Assembly (NCBI GenBank): GCA_023055505.1
Contig: JALIRH010000004.1
Location: 10,969,368-11,033,367, forward strand
DNA: 64,000 nucleotides
Reading direction: 5' to 3'
From: Callipepla californica brunnescens
Lineage: Eukaryota; Chordata; Aves; Galliformes; Odontophoridae
The notes below the pieces were generated by a model. That model was not told the DNA's origin and did not search any database. It saw only the letters and a list, made by a program, of their open reading frames with translations. Below, piece by piece: positions 1 through 12,800 of the stretch. Within the stretch, counting starts at the first letter, position 1, and every line of letters starts with the position of its first letter. Both the position numbers and the translations under genes were made by a program.

Positions 1-3000
1 GGGTTGAAAGGAATATTCTCTAGATGGTTGGCAGTTTGCTGTCCGGTCTCATGTATGAATCTCGTACTCTTGCTTAGGGTAGCAGTGGGAGCCATCAGTG
101 TTTGTGGCAGTGTTGGGGTCATCCACTTTGCCCGTCACATGCTGATTAGTCATCTTCAGTGCAACTAGAAAGGAGCACAGTATGGAGGAATGTGTATGAA
201 CTAGAAAGAACCTTGTTTTCATTGCTGGTTTTGACATTGAAGGCTGTGAAATGTTTAATGAGGTGGTGGTTTAATGGTTGTTGACTTTGGGTGTTTTGTT
301 TTTTTTTCTTCTCCCTGCCTTGAAAGGCAAAATATTTATGCTACTTTTTCACAAAGAGTTCTCTGCTTTCCCCAATGGTGTCATCTCGTGGCAGCTCAGG
401 ATATTCTACATATTGAATAATGAGGGACTACCTGAACAGTGAATTTGGTAACTCGGACTTATGCTCACTGCAAATAATACAGCTATCCAAGTCTATTGTC
501 AGAGAAAGGCTTCTTCCAGAATACAGACAGATTGTGTGTGTTTAAATTATTTCAAGCTCCTTGAAAAAGAGGTGACAGCCTGTTTGAATATAGAGCTGCT
601 ACTATCTGTACATATAAGTGAGAAGCAGAATCTGGACTGAAAGCACGAAATGCGTGTCTCTGTTTAAGTCTGAATTAAATATTTGTCGTGAGCATTAAAA
701 AAAAGAAAATCTTGGTTTTGTCTGCTCAAAAGTACCAATTTAAGTAAGGTTCTTGCTGGTGCTAAACCAGTACAAGAGATGTTTCTTTGCCCTTCTGATC
801 TATGAAACAGTAATGCCAAGCCTAAGATATAATATTACCCTAGTGATTCTGAAGTGGTAGGTACCAAAAGAATGCTAGGTTACATGAGGAATCTAGAACT
901 GTCAGAGGTAGGAACTGGGATCAGCTGAAGATCGATACAGACTAGTAATTATGGAACTTAATAGCTTTTTCTGTTAAAGTCTAGTGGTGTTCTGGTGGCC
1001 CAAAGACATTTAATAGAGCCCCGTCTTAAGACTTGATTATTACTTTCTAGGCAGGTGCTGCATTTTGCATTCACTTTTTAAGAGCATCCTGAGAGGCAGG
1101 GATAAGAGGCAGGGATATACAAGTACTTTCCTTCTAGAGAACAGCAATTCCTCTTTGCCCCCCTGCCTCTATGAAGGTGGAGAGCTCTATAGGTAGGGAA
1201 CATCATTACCCCACCCCTATGATTCAGTTAAATCAGTGCTAGCTGCTACTTAACCAGCTTTAAGAACCAAGTGAAGTTTGCATTACTTTGTTGTTATTAT
1301 CTGTTATTCTAGCTTTTGAAAGTTTGAACTTCCAATTCTAATAAGGTACCTGATAGCACAGCTTTGTACATTCATAGTTATTTTTGTTCATGATTCTCCC
1401 AGCTTGCTTTGATTTTTTGGAAGGAGTTGAAAACACTCTGCAAAACTTCTCAAAAGAGGAAATATTGCCAGTTGGGATTGGAAGGGCGAAGATGGGCTGA
1501 GATCAGAAGTAATTTGTTGCTAGAGACTGACAGTAAAACATAAACCGTTTGGTTTTGGAGTGACAGACTTAAGTTCTTAAATATGTCAAATCTTTCCAGA
1601 CTCCGAAGTAGGATGGGTAAAGATATTCTCTTTCTGTAGTGGAGGTTGGTATGAAAGTGCTGTGGTTTTCATTTTTACCATGACAAAAGTTTGTAGGAAA
1701 GGCATAATTGGAATGAACGTGTTTTTGTATGTGGATATATGTACAGTAGTAACATCTGATGTGTTTATGTTAGAAGGTAGTGCACAAGTAGTTGGTTCTG
1801 GTAACACTGCTAACTTCGATTCTGATAACTCTGAGTCTGGAGCTTGGGACAGCTAATCCATTGCTGAATCAGCTTGGGAACCACTGTAGTCTTCAGTCTC
1901 AGTGTCTGAAAGAAAATGGACTTGAGTTTGTCCATTAGAGACCCCAGCAAAGAGAAAAGTTAAATTGATTTCAGTAAGTTCTCAGATTTCTTCCGCTTTG
2001 GAGATGTGAATGTTAGACAAGCCAAAGGCATGCTGCTTCTCAGCTTCTCACCCTTGTGTCTTTCCAGATAAGGAGGTGAAAGTTGCCACCCTAGGTTCCT
2101 GCAGGTATTTTTTTCTCCGTATTGCAGTTGCTTTCAGCGGTTCCTTAGATAACCGAGGGAGTGGGCAGTGCCAGCTGTTCACAGCCAAGGGGTGGATACA
2201 AGTCTCTTTCATAGATATACGGTTGGAACTCATGGTGGCATTAAGATCCAGGCAGTGGAATGTCATGGGAAGTCTCCTGTTTCTGATCAAATCAGCTTCA
2301 ACTTACTTTTTGGGAGTCACTTCCTTTCAGTATCTGGCAGTAGTTTGAGAGCAGTAGTTTAACAGCTGCATGGTCCAGGCCTTTCCAAAATTTTTGAAAT
2401 ATCTTTCATGTGGAAGCAACCATTTCTTTTTTAACAGTAATTGGCCTTGGGTGTAGTGAACAAATTCACCACAGGCAGTGTTTGAGTAAATTATTTTACT
2501 TTTTTGTTTTGTTTTGTTTTAACTCAGAATCAGCATAAAACTGACAAATATAAGCATCATGATCCAGATCAGAAAATAGCTTTATCCCTAACACAAACAA
2601 ACTTTCCCTCTACCCAGAGAAATCCTTCAGATGATAAACCATCAAGTCCGACTACGCTCCCAGATTTAAACAGGAAACTAATATTTTTGTAGTTGCAGTG
2701 GCTGCCTGCTTCCATGTCCTCGGGCTCAAAACATGTGTATGTTTCCAGTACACACAGGGAACCATTGTTAGAAATGCTGTTCTTTTATGTCAGCGCAGTA
2801 ACTTAGAGAAGAAAATCAATTACTTTGGTCTGTTATTCTGTTTAGGGTACTCTATAGTTTTCAGCAGGAGAGAGGTTTAGGAATTTCCATCCTGGAGTTA
2901 AGGATCGGGAGGTTCCTGTGCCTCACAGACCAACCTTGAAGTATACAGCATCAGACAGTGCTGGAGTGAGACTGCCCCTCAGTTAGAAGGCAGTGAAGAT

Positions 3001-4024
3001 GATGTTATTGAGTCCAGCAGCAGGCTTTAACCAGATGGCGTTTGCAATTGCTCCTTTATTCAGGGGACACAACGGGCTTATGGTGGCTAAAGAGTGCTTA
3101 GAATGTCTGCTCTTTGCAGGGTCAGAGAAAAGCTCTGATTTTCTCATACACTCAGAAATGAACAGTGTGGTTCTGGCAGACACAAGCATCCACGTTCTCC
3201 AGGTATTAACGATGAGCCCTCTGTGGTTGTGGTGAAACTCTTCAGAAGGTGCTGAAAGATGCTGCACAGTGGAAGTTCCTTTCCTACCAGATCAGGAATG
3301 TTGTAACAAGCTTAGTCTCTTTCCCTTCCCCTCCACTTTACCCAGTTAATTTCTTCCCACCAGGATACTGTAATTGTAGTAAATAATTGGTCAACACAGA
3401 ACAAATATGAAGGGAGACAATGATGCAGGCTAAGCAGACCTTTTGTTCTTACTGGAAGTTCTCCAGAGCTTCTTTATCAGTACCCTGAAAAGCCCATGAA
3501 GTGCTCTAAGAAGTTCTTCTCCTATTGCAAGTGGTCAGGTACTGTAATTTTTAAGGATCCTCCTGTTAAAAGTAAGTGTTTAAATGAGGCTAACAGGAAT
3601 TAATGAAATTAAAACGATAAAAGCTGCTGCAGCGCTCTCAAAAGGACAACTGGGAGATAAAACTCAGTTTGGCTGGAAAGATTTACTTTGTGGGCTTTCA
3701 TAGGTTTAAGAATCTGGTATTCAGGCTTCAGTTTACACGGAAGTGAGCTGCTCCAGGAATTTAATTTTTTAGTTTTATTTTTTAAACAATCATCTTCACC
3801 TTGGAGGCATTAGCAATGAGAATTATCATTTTCTTGTTTTGTAAGGATGAGATACATTCTTGATTCTGATGTAAATACCTGCTTTCTTGAGTCTATAATT
3901 ATCTGTAGGAGGACTTTTAGCTTCTAAAGGGAGAAAAAGGTAACTTTGTCTCTACTTGGCACCCGTGCACAAAGCTTTGCAGCACTTGGAAGTTGGAGGA
4001 GTGACAGAGAGCTGTATGTTCCTT

Positions 4025-4192
4025 GTATTTGCCTCCAAGGAGGTAGTGGAGTCACCTCCCCTGGAGGTTTTCAAGAAGCATTTAGATGTAGTACTGAGGG
4101 ACATGGTTTAGTGGGAAACATTGGTGATAGGTGGATGGTTGGACTTGGATGATCTTAGAGGTCTTTTCCAACCTTGGTGATTCTATGATTTC
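4025..4192 (+). mobile_element. CR1 retroposon 3' fragment, sense orientation
   Basis: The segment reads like the 3' end of avian CR1 LINEs: a gtggagtcacc core, ctggaggttttcaagaa, actgagggacatggtt, then ttccaaccttggtgattcta at the end. It is a 5'-truncated, non-coding copy inside LRP5 intron 7. The left edge is approximate; the right edge is set by the gattctatgat tail near 4190. Confidence 0.85.
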
Positions 4193-5049
4193 TTTTAAAA
4201 ACATATTCAGCCAAATCTTCCACTCAACTTTGTTCTCCATGTCCTCATGTACTGACTGTTAGGAATGTGAAAACTATGGATTCTTATTTCTGGTGCTTCC
4301 TGTGCTTCTGTGATTGTTTTATTTTATTTTATTTTTTTCAGAATGTGGGTTGGTAGTGTCAGTGTGGAGGCAGCAGGGCATCCTGCATCCTGGTTGCATC
4401 AGCCCTTTGTCTGACCTGCTGCAGTGTGTGGTAGATTCCTGACTCGGTTTCCCTGCTTGCAGGACTGAGATAACTAATAGCTTTTTGTACAGAGTGCTTG
4501 AATCTGTGGCTGGAAAGAATTGTGAAAGAGGCTGAGCACTGTAGCTGGAGTGGAAAATTGACCTCTAGATGTATTCCCCCTCCTAAGTGTACACTGTGTT
4601 TGTTTGATAGTGGAAATCTAATCCTTTGGGAATCACAAATTCCTATAGCAGCTCTGATATATAAATACAAACATTCTCCTCATTACGAACAACTTCAAAG
4701 CAATCACAATATGGATTAAAATACACAACCCCCATCCTCCGTTCTTAAATGTGCAGCAATGTGAAGTTCAAATGAAGCCATTAGCAGTATCTCCAAATAT
4801 TTGGCAAAAGCAACCACGCTTGTGTAGCTACAGGCAATGAAAGTCCCTACAACGAAAAGGGAGGGACGGGGGGAGTAGCCTGCATTGATCTAATTAGTCA
4901 GTGAGGCACAAAGTATGTAAAATCTCATTATATATCTCCGGGAAAATTTGGCTTGAGAAGTAAAGAATATGTAACTGATTTGTCTATGGGTGGGTTTTTA
5001 ATGTCTTTGAATTTTCCAACAGGAAACAGGATTTCTGAAAACATATTAG

Positions 5050-5051
<2 letters not shown>

Positions 5052-5109
<58 letters not shown>
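5052..5109. repeat. (AC)29 microsatellite
   Basis: Twenty-nine uninterrupted AC dinucleotides. The ATG-started frames on both strands across it (poly-Thr/His and poly-Cys/Val) are artefacts of the repeat. It lies in LRP5 intron 7. Confidence 0.98.
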
Positions 5110-5112
<3 letters not shown>

Positions 5113-7856
5113 TATATCTCAGTGTTTCGGCGTACAAGCATTCATGTGTCACCAGGTCCTGAAACTCTTACTCAGCCTTTACTCAAGGCAGGCTTTCATG
5201 AGAAAGTTCCTGGCAGGGACGAAATTAAGATTATTTTTTTGCTTCCTAATGAAGTCTGAATCTTGCTAATGCCAGTCACAGCCTGAAAACACAGTGTGTG
5301 GCTGTTCCAGCATTACTAAACCCAGACGATGGGTTTGTCCCATTGCCCCAGGCAGTACAGCTCATGCATGAAACAGCTCTTCTGCCTAAAGAAGATTTAC
5401 CTAAAAAACGGGGACTTAAATTGACTTTTTATAACTTGCCTTTTGCCCTTTTCTTTTAAGCCTTTTAGGGATTCATGTTACATTTTTAAAATTTCTCTGA
5501 AACCAAGAACACTCGAAACATTTATATTAGAATTTAAGCCAAGATTCCCACCCAATCAGTTTGTCTCGAGAGCTGAAGACTTAAGTACAATGCCAAATAG
5601 AAGTTACAGTTCCCCCCCCTAAAGAAAAGAAAACCAACAATAAAAACAAAACCAACAAGCAGCCACCCACCAAGTCCTAAAGCTAAACAGACAAAACAAG
5701 TGGGGGAGAGGGAGGGAGAGAGGGGCACTGAAATGAAGAGACTCGCTCTGTCTTGCAGGAAGCCAGGTTAGAAGTAAAGAAATAAAAGGAGCAACTCTTC
5801 CCAGCCAAACACTGGAAGAAGGATTTGGAGAAAGTGCTGAGTGCTACCAGTGCAGGTGCAGTTAGTGATTTAGTTCCTGTTTAGAGGGTTCTTTAATACA
5901 TGTTTAATAGTGGCTATGTTCCAACCAGTATTTTGCTCTTTCCCTTTTCACATTCTCTTCTGTGCTGACGAGATCATTTGTTTAATCCGTTTCTTGAAGA
6001 AGTTGGTCCTCTTCTTTAATTTGGATGTTAAAATCTGACTTGACCTAGACAGGTTCTTAGAACAAAGTGGGAGTTGTTCTTTTTCCTTGTTTGCCCTCTC
6101 AGCTTTCCAGTGCATCTCTTAAATATTGAAAATTTGGATTTATCTTACATGCTTTCCCTTTCATCCTCAATTTCTACCTACCCCTCTTCAGCAAACAAAT
6201 GTAATTCTGTCATTTGCATACCAGACAATCAGGACCTCTTTGATAAGTGAAGACCAAGGCCTGAAACTGTCCCCAGTCACCACTTAATAGGCAGATACAG
6301 TGATGATCATTTCTGTAACCTGCTAAAAGATCTGAGGGGATTTTAATGGCATGGCTCCCCTCAAAGGTGAAGCTAGCAAGGTTCCATCTTGAGCTCTTCC
6401 TGAGCCCTGCCTTGTACCTCTGCCTATCTAACGGTTGTTTTCATGTGACTTGGGTCAAGCTTGTTTCAAATATGCACACTGCACAAATGATCCAAGTGTG
6501 GCACACACGTGACTAATTATTCTTAGTTTCTGAACTCACGAGTCAGCTTCGTCATTCCAAACCTTGGGTGAGTCGAATATCACAGTGGAAATTTCTTACG
6601 CTATTGTATCAGTCTGTGTGAGAGTACAAGTCTGTGAGGTGGTCTTTGGCCTGCAGTTCCCAATTTAAATGTGCTTGCTGGAAGGCTATATGGTATGACT
6701 TTATGCTTTTGTAAGAAGGAAATCTGATATAGATGTGTATCGCTGTTGGAGCACACATCACAGGTTAATTACTCACGGTTATTTTCTGTCTATAAACGGT
6801 GCTAGGTAGAGCTATATTAAGATGCAGCTAGCCGTAGGCTTTTTTTCTTGCAAGAGACAATGAGTGCCTTAAAAATTGTATTTTAAGCTTCTCTGGAGCA
6901 TTTTATAAGGGAATCGTTCACCATTACTGGGGAAACTGTATACAGAAATGAAACCCTTTCACACAATTTTAAATGAAAAAGAAATACACCCAAGGACCTA
7001 GTTTTTTGAAGGCCAGAAAGAGACCAGTCTTATCACTGCAAATCTTGTATCCTGCCTTTCTGTGCCTTCTACTGAATGGTATAGTAGCCTTAAAGCTAAA
7101 AGTGCTGTGTGAGATATTAGCTCAAAAGTATAGCTGGATCTAATGCAAGAATGCTGAGCCCTTTTTGGAACAGCGATAGAATGCCTCACAAGTGTTGGGG
7201 CCCTGAACATGGAGCCAAAGTTTAAATCTAACTATAGAAGTTGAATATTTGTGTCCATGAAAACTGAAACCAGGTCTTCTTGTAGGCTTGCAAACTTGGT
7301 GGAGATTATACTGAAAAAAATATTGCTAGTTACTGAATTCGCTTAAATGAGCAATTACTACCATGTGGGGTTGGCAGAAATCTCTAGTAAAGCAGGGGCT
7401 CCACAGCCCATTGATGTACTTTAGCTGGCACTGGGAGTCTTCTACCTTCAGCCCCATGGGAGGTAAGTTTCCTGCGAGGTGGAACTCGGCCAGCATTCTC
7501 TGGAGCTGGACTTGACCCTTGGGTGAGATGGTGGAGGGAATTATATATGCACATGGAGTATGAATGCAGCACAGTGTCTCATTTTGAATAGCTGTGCTTT
7601 TGAAGCAGACTTCTTAAATGAAAAGGCAGAAGGTAGCTGAAATAGACTGTCTAGCCTTTTTATGAGCTGCTTTCGGTGTTTTAAAGTTGGCTAAAGGAAT
7701 GAGTAGGATATTAGTTGTGTTATTTTGAGAAAGACTACGTCTTGAGTCAAAACAGTCAAAGAAAAGAGTTTGGATGTTCCCTGGATAAAGCTTACAGAGA
7801 ACACAGCAAGTGTAACTCACAAATCATACTACATTTGTTCCTTTATAAAGGCAGAC

Positions 7857-7888
7857 TTTTTTTTTTTGGGGGGGGGGGGGGGCGGGGG
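7857..7888. repeat. T-run joined to G-run (T11, G15, C, G5)
   Basis: A run of eleven T (7857-7867) is followed directly by fifteen G (7868-7882), a C and five more G. The G-rich strand can fold into a quadruplex. Homopolymer lengths here are prone to sequencing error. Confidence 0.9.
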
Positions 7889-9504
7889 AGGTTGGAGGGG
7901 GCAAGAACCCGTCTGTATTGTCCACAAATGTTTGGATGGAGCAGGAGCATTAGTCTGCAGGTAGTGTGAGGAATAAGTCCTATAGTACAGAGTGTTAGGA
8001 ACCAGTGAAACTATGTTCTTGTGTTAGGTACGTTCCACCCCGCTCTTCTCAGTACAATTGTTTGCTTTTTCTTTTATAATTCAGATTACAGAGCGCCTAA
8101 GTCACCTGCTTTCTTTAATCATAAGCTCTAAGAAGGACAAACTTAGAGAATGCAAATTCTTTCCTAAAATTAATGTTACATAAATACTAAGAGGGGAATA
8201 GTGAAATATCTCTTACTGGTAAATATTTGTTAACTGGTGGTCTCTTACCTATCAAAACCTGAATCTGATGCCCAGTGTCTCAAACTAGAATTACAAGAGT
8301 CATCTGAGCCCCCACAATACCTCCTGAGTCACTTTTTTCTTTTCCCCTTTGGTACCAGACTGTCAAGAAATGGTGGTTTATTTAATCACAATGGCAAAAT
8401 TACATTCTGTTCACAATATCTTTGGTATGAGGTGTCCTTATAGTTTGACATATGGCATGCAGATTTTCCCACTACATCAACAGTCCCTCAAGTTTTTCTG
8501 GTGCAATAGAGTAAGCTTTTGAATTGAATGGGATGATATGGATTTGACAGAATGGAAGCCCAAATAAATATTTGATAATACAGCGCAGGTGGTACTTCTA
8601 CTGCTACTACTACAAGGTTCACCAGCTAGGACAAGCTGTGGTACCATGAAAGGAAACATTTCAAGAGCAAGTCTGTCACCTATTACGAGTTTATTACTTA
8701 AAAATATGTTTACAAGCCTTGTCTTTCTAGATACAGCTTCTGGCTGTGTATGTATTATGTACACCTATGGAATAGTTAAAACCTACAGATGGCAAAACCA
8801 AATGGGAATTCTGTGTTGTTAGCAAAATATATGTTTTTAAAAATGCCTGGAAATCTGTCTGAAATATGAAGATTTGGCCTTTTTCTGTATAAAACTATAT
8901 TTTAAAATACTTTGAATTCAGAAGGAGAGTTCTTTGAAAAATAATTTAAAATAACCTTGCACTTTGGCAATTTTTTTCTTAGCTTTTCCTCTTTCTCTTA
9001 ATCTTATTAAATCAATCTCAAGTAAAGGAAAATTCAGAGTACGTTTTTTTCTGTTCTGGTTATGTTTGTGGCTTATTAACATAATTGCACCAGAACTGGG
9101 ATTGAAGTTTCTTGTTTTATAGCAGTGGTGTGGTTCACAGTCGCCACCACTGCTGGCGGATTGTCGGTTTGCTATCCGTTCCATATGTGCTGGAGACCAC
9201 AGTGTAGAAGAACTTAGGGAGTATAAGGTGGAGTGCAAGTGGTGGAGGTGGGAAATACTCATCTCTGTGCCTTTTTTGAAGAAACAGTGAATAAAATAGC
9301 TTCACAGAACACTAATCTTTTTGTGCAGATGCTGAATGAATTTCCAGATAACTTACTTTCGGCTACGGGATCACAGTGTTAGCAGAAGGGGCTCACCAAA
9401 CTGTAGATGTACGCACGCTGCTCTTTAATACAACATGGTAACGTGTGTTATGTAATGTGGAAATGACTGTGTCATTGATGTTACTACAAAAAAAGCCTGA
9501 ACAG

Positions 9505-9531
9505 AAAAAAAAAAAAAAAAAAGAAAAAAAA
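9505..9531. repeat. A-rich run
   Basis: Twenty-six A residues broken by a single G at 9523. It lies about 65 bases before a reverse-oriented CR1 copy but is not part of it, since CR1 elements do not end in poly(A). Confidence 0.9.
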
Positions 9532-9594
9532 GTAGTATTACGTCTACTTCAATTTCTGTATGACCGTTCTATGTAAGAGAGAAAAAATGTGAAT

Positions 9595-9832
9595 ATAGAA
9601 TCACAGACTCCTTGGAGTTGCAAGAGGTCTTTAAAGGCCATCTGATCCAACTTCCCTGCAATGAGCAGGGAAACCTACACTAGATCAGGTGCTCAGCTGT
9701 CCAGCCTGACCATGAATTCTCTAGGGTCAGGGCGCCCACCACCTCTCTGGACAACCTGTGCCACTGCCTCACCACCCTTACTGTAAGACTTTTTCTTTAT
9801 ACCCAACTTAAATCTACCTCTCCCTCAAAAAG
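9595..9832 (-). mobile_element. CR1 retroposon fragment, antisense
   Basis: It begins with atagaatcacagactccttg and continues through aaggccatctgatccaactt, the reverse complement of the usual CR1 3' end, then gtccagcctgaccatgaatt and a conserved ctggacaacctgtgcca stretch. The copy is 5'-truncated and non-coding. The right edge is approximate. Confidence 0.88.
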
Positions 9833-12800
9833 AAACTGGTGATCAGTATGTATTGTTCTTTAATATAATTGTGTTATTTTAGGCAGTTGAGAATACCCAG
9901 TAGTTTTGCAGGGCTGGAACTGGAATGCTGGAGAAAAGTTTCCTTGCTTGTGGCTCATTCTTCCTTTCTGCCTACAGCTTTATGTTGTTTCTTCAGCTGA
10001 ATCAGGTTACTTGATAGCATACACTCCAGGAGAGGCAGGAGTTTCTGATGTGTTACCTGGAATCTAGGCCTTTAAGCACTCTCTTAGAAAGATTGGTGGC
10101 AAAAAACCATAAGAGCACTTTGCTTCAGGTCACAACTGAGTCAAGAACCTTTAAATGAGATTTATAGCAAAATATTGAGATTTATTTAAGTCAGCACTGT
10201 AGCTGAGAAAGAGCAGGAAAAGAAGTTGGTTTTTCTCTGAATTAAATCCTTGATCTGGTTGACAGAACAGCCACAGAAATGTGTATGCTGGCACAGAATG
10301 AAATGAGAATGAGCTGCAAAGGCTGGTGTGTGGGGGTGAGTTCTGGGCCATCTTTTCCAGTGGCTGTGTCAAGCTTAAACTGATCACGAAACTACAGTGC
10401 CATTGTGTGGTTAAAATTCTGGCCTCACCTTATGTGTGTCTGTTGAGAAATGAAAATGGGCATCCTACACTTCTGGCTTAAATTTCCTGAAGCTTGAGAA
10501 GTTTTCACCTGGGAAAAGATTTAGGCCTTCTTATGGGTACCTGTCAAATTACACTGACTTTTGTAGCTCTTAATTCTGAGCCATAAGCAAGGAGGAGATA
10601 AGATTAAAGAACTTTTTCCTAGGAAGTGTATTAAATGGTTTTGCACTGGTAGCAATGAGAACCAGGAGAACCCGTTTCATGCCTGTACCTAGCTCTGAAA
10701 GAAACAAGAAAAGGGACTTGAAAATCTAATAAACATTTCTAAGGGTACAAACTTGGGAGGAAATAATACTATGTGAATTACTCTACTTCAACTTTTCTTG
10801 ACTGGAAAGATTTCTTTAATTTTTTACACAAAGATGTTTGTAGCAAACATTCTTCAATTGTTTAACAGGAACAGCTTCTAGATTCATTTTCCAGTAGAAT
10901 TTGAATTTATAATCTAACATTAGATATCTGATCCCTAAATGGACTTCTATGAATACCTCTGCAACGTCTTTCCATTGTGCCCTTGACATCTCATCCATTG
11001 CCAGGTGAACACTTCAGGATATGATATTAACCAGAGCTGTTGAGATGAACCCCATTACTGAGAAGTCCTGTCTCTACTACCACCTCTAAAAACCCCATCT
11101 TATATTTCATTAAAATACTCGGTCCACATTCTATCAGCCTTTGGCGGATCTATGAATATAGGAGCATGGAAGTAATTTCTGAGCTGAAAATAGTCTTCTC
11201 TTTAATTAATTGTTCTAGAAGTTAAAGAAGTTTCTATGTCTTTCATTCTCTGTACTGAAATGAACTGCTGCTTTTTTCTGAAACCTTAGGGCAAGGCTGA
11301 TGTCACTAGATTAGACTAAAATAAAGGAGAAATGAATAGTTCTTGTTTTCCTTAAGAAAGATCAGGAGGAATCCAGACTTCCTCATAGAATCACTTAAAT
11401 TATGGAATCCATCTCTCTAGAACAGATTGATCTTTTAGAGTAGTGGGAACTGGCCTCGCAGTCACATTAGCTTGTGATCACTATGAAATATTATCTAAAT
11501 CCCTCATGGCATTTGTTTTAGTGGATTAGGCCAATGAAGGAGACCAAGTTTAAAACAGCCTGTTGCTGTTACTGTTTATAATTTTGAGTATGCGAAATCT
11601 GACTACTTTAACAAGGTTAAAAGAATGATTTGTAATGTGTTGTATAAGTCAGCTTTATAATTAAATATATTGGGTAGATTTTGTTTGCAAATCCATGTAT
11701 TCATAGGTCAAGTTCTTGTTCAGAAGTAATCATTTTTAGGTGATTGCTTTTTTTTTGTTTTGTTTTGTTTGTTTGTTTGAAAATAGAATGGTAATTTCAG
11801 GTATTTCATGTAGAGATATAGATGTTTTTTCTCTTTTTTAATTTTTGTAGGCAATTTAGCAATGATTTCCTAACGCTTCTTCTTTTTAGAAATTCCAGCG
11901 CTTAAGTAAAGCTTGAACATATTTTTCTGATTAATTTGTAAGCTTTCTGTAGGGAAATTTACAAGTAGACCAGTAATGTGACTGCAAATATTTTTGCTTA
12001 ATTTAGAATGCATGCCTTATTGCTGCATTCAAAACAAAACAAAACAAATGAAAACCAACAATATTAAGCCACGCACAACAAGTGCTCTGTTGGGGTTATG
12101 CCTTCATGTTAGGTTGGTAGGTAAAATGACATCCAGATTGAATGCTGTTGTGCTTGCTGCTGTAAATGCATGTAGTTTTTTAGCAGAGTTCTTTTTAAAT
12201 TCTGGTTTGTATAAATGAGTTCTGGTCTTTGATATTCTACAACCATTGCATGTTTCTGCAATTCTCCTTCCTTTTAACCTCTTTACTGATCTGTGTTACA
12301 AGTGTTGTGAGCCAGAAGTGCCCCATACAGTCAAGATGTGAGCTCTGCCTGCTACAGCTAAGAGAAACAGCTTTGGGTTTGCATTCACCGGCTGCAACCC
12401 TGTGCCCTGTTGCTGATCACCAGCCTTCCCCTCAGCTCCTCTTGGCAGTAGAGGTTGACTGGAGAGGTGAAAAGCTCCAGAGGGCGTTTTGGCTAGGCTA
12501 GTGTTTCTCAACCAATTACTCATGAATCTCTCTCATTGTCTGTAAATAGGAATAGGAGTAGTAAATGCTACATTAAGCTTGATTTCTGTTTCATTTCAAG
12601 CTAGGGTTACCAAAGTAACGCTGAGAAAGGAGAAAAGTCTTTTCTTTAGTAAGGTTGACCAGAACTGATGCCACCATCAAGTTCAGCAGAAGATAAAGTT
12701 TAGGTATTATTCTTGACATCCCTTTGACTTCAAGAATTCTGTTTGGATACTTCAGTTGCTCATTGATTTATTTTTTGTTTGGATTCAAAAGCTTGCCACA

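Noticed and set aside
4928..5162. Open frames across the AC repeat on both strands
   Set aside because: They translate the dinucleotide repeat into low-complexity peptides and have no other coding sign.
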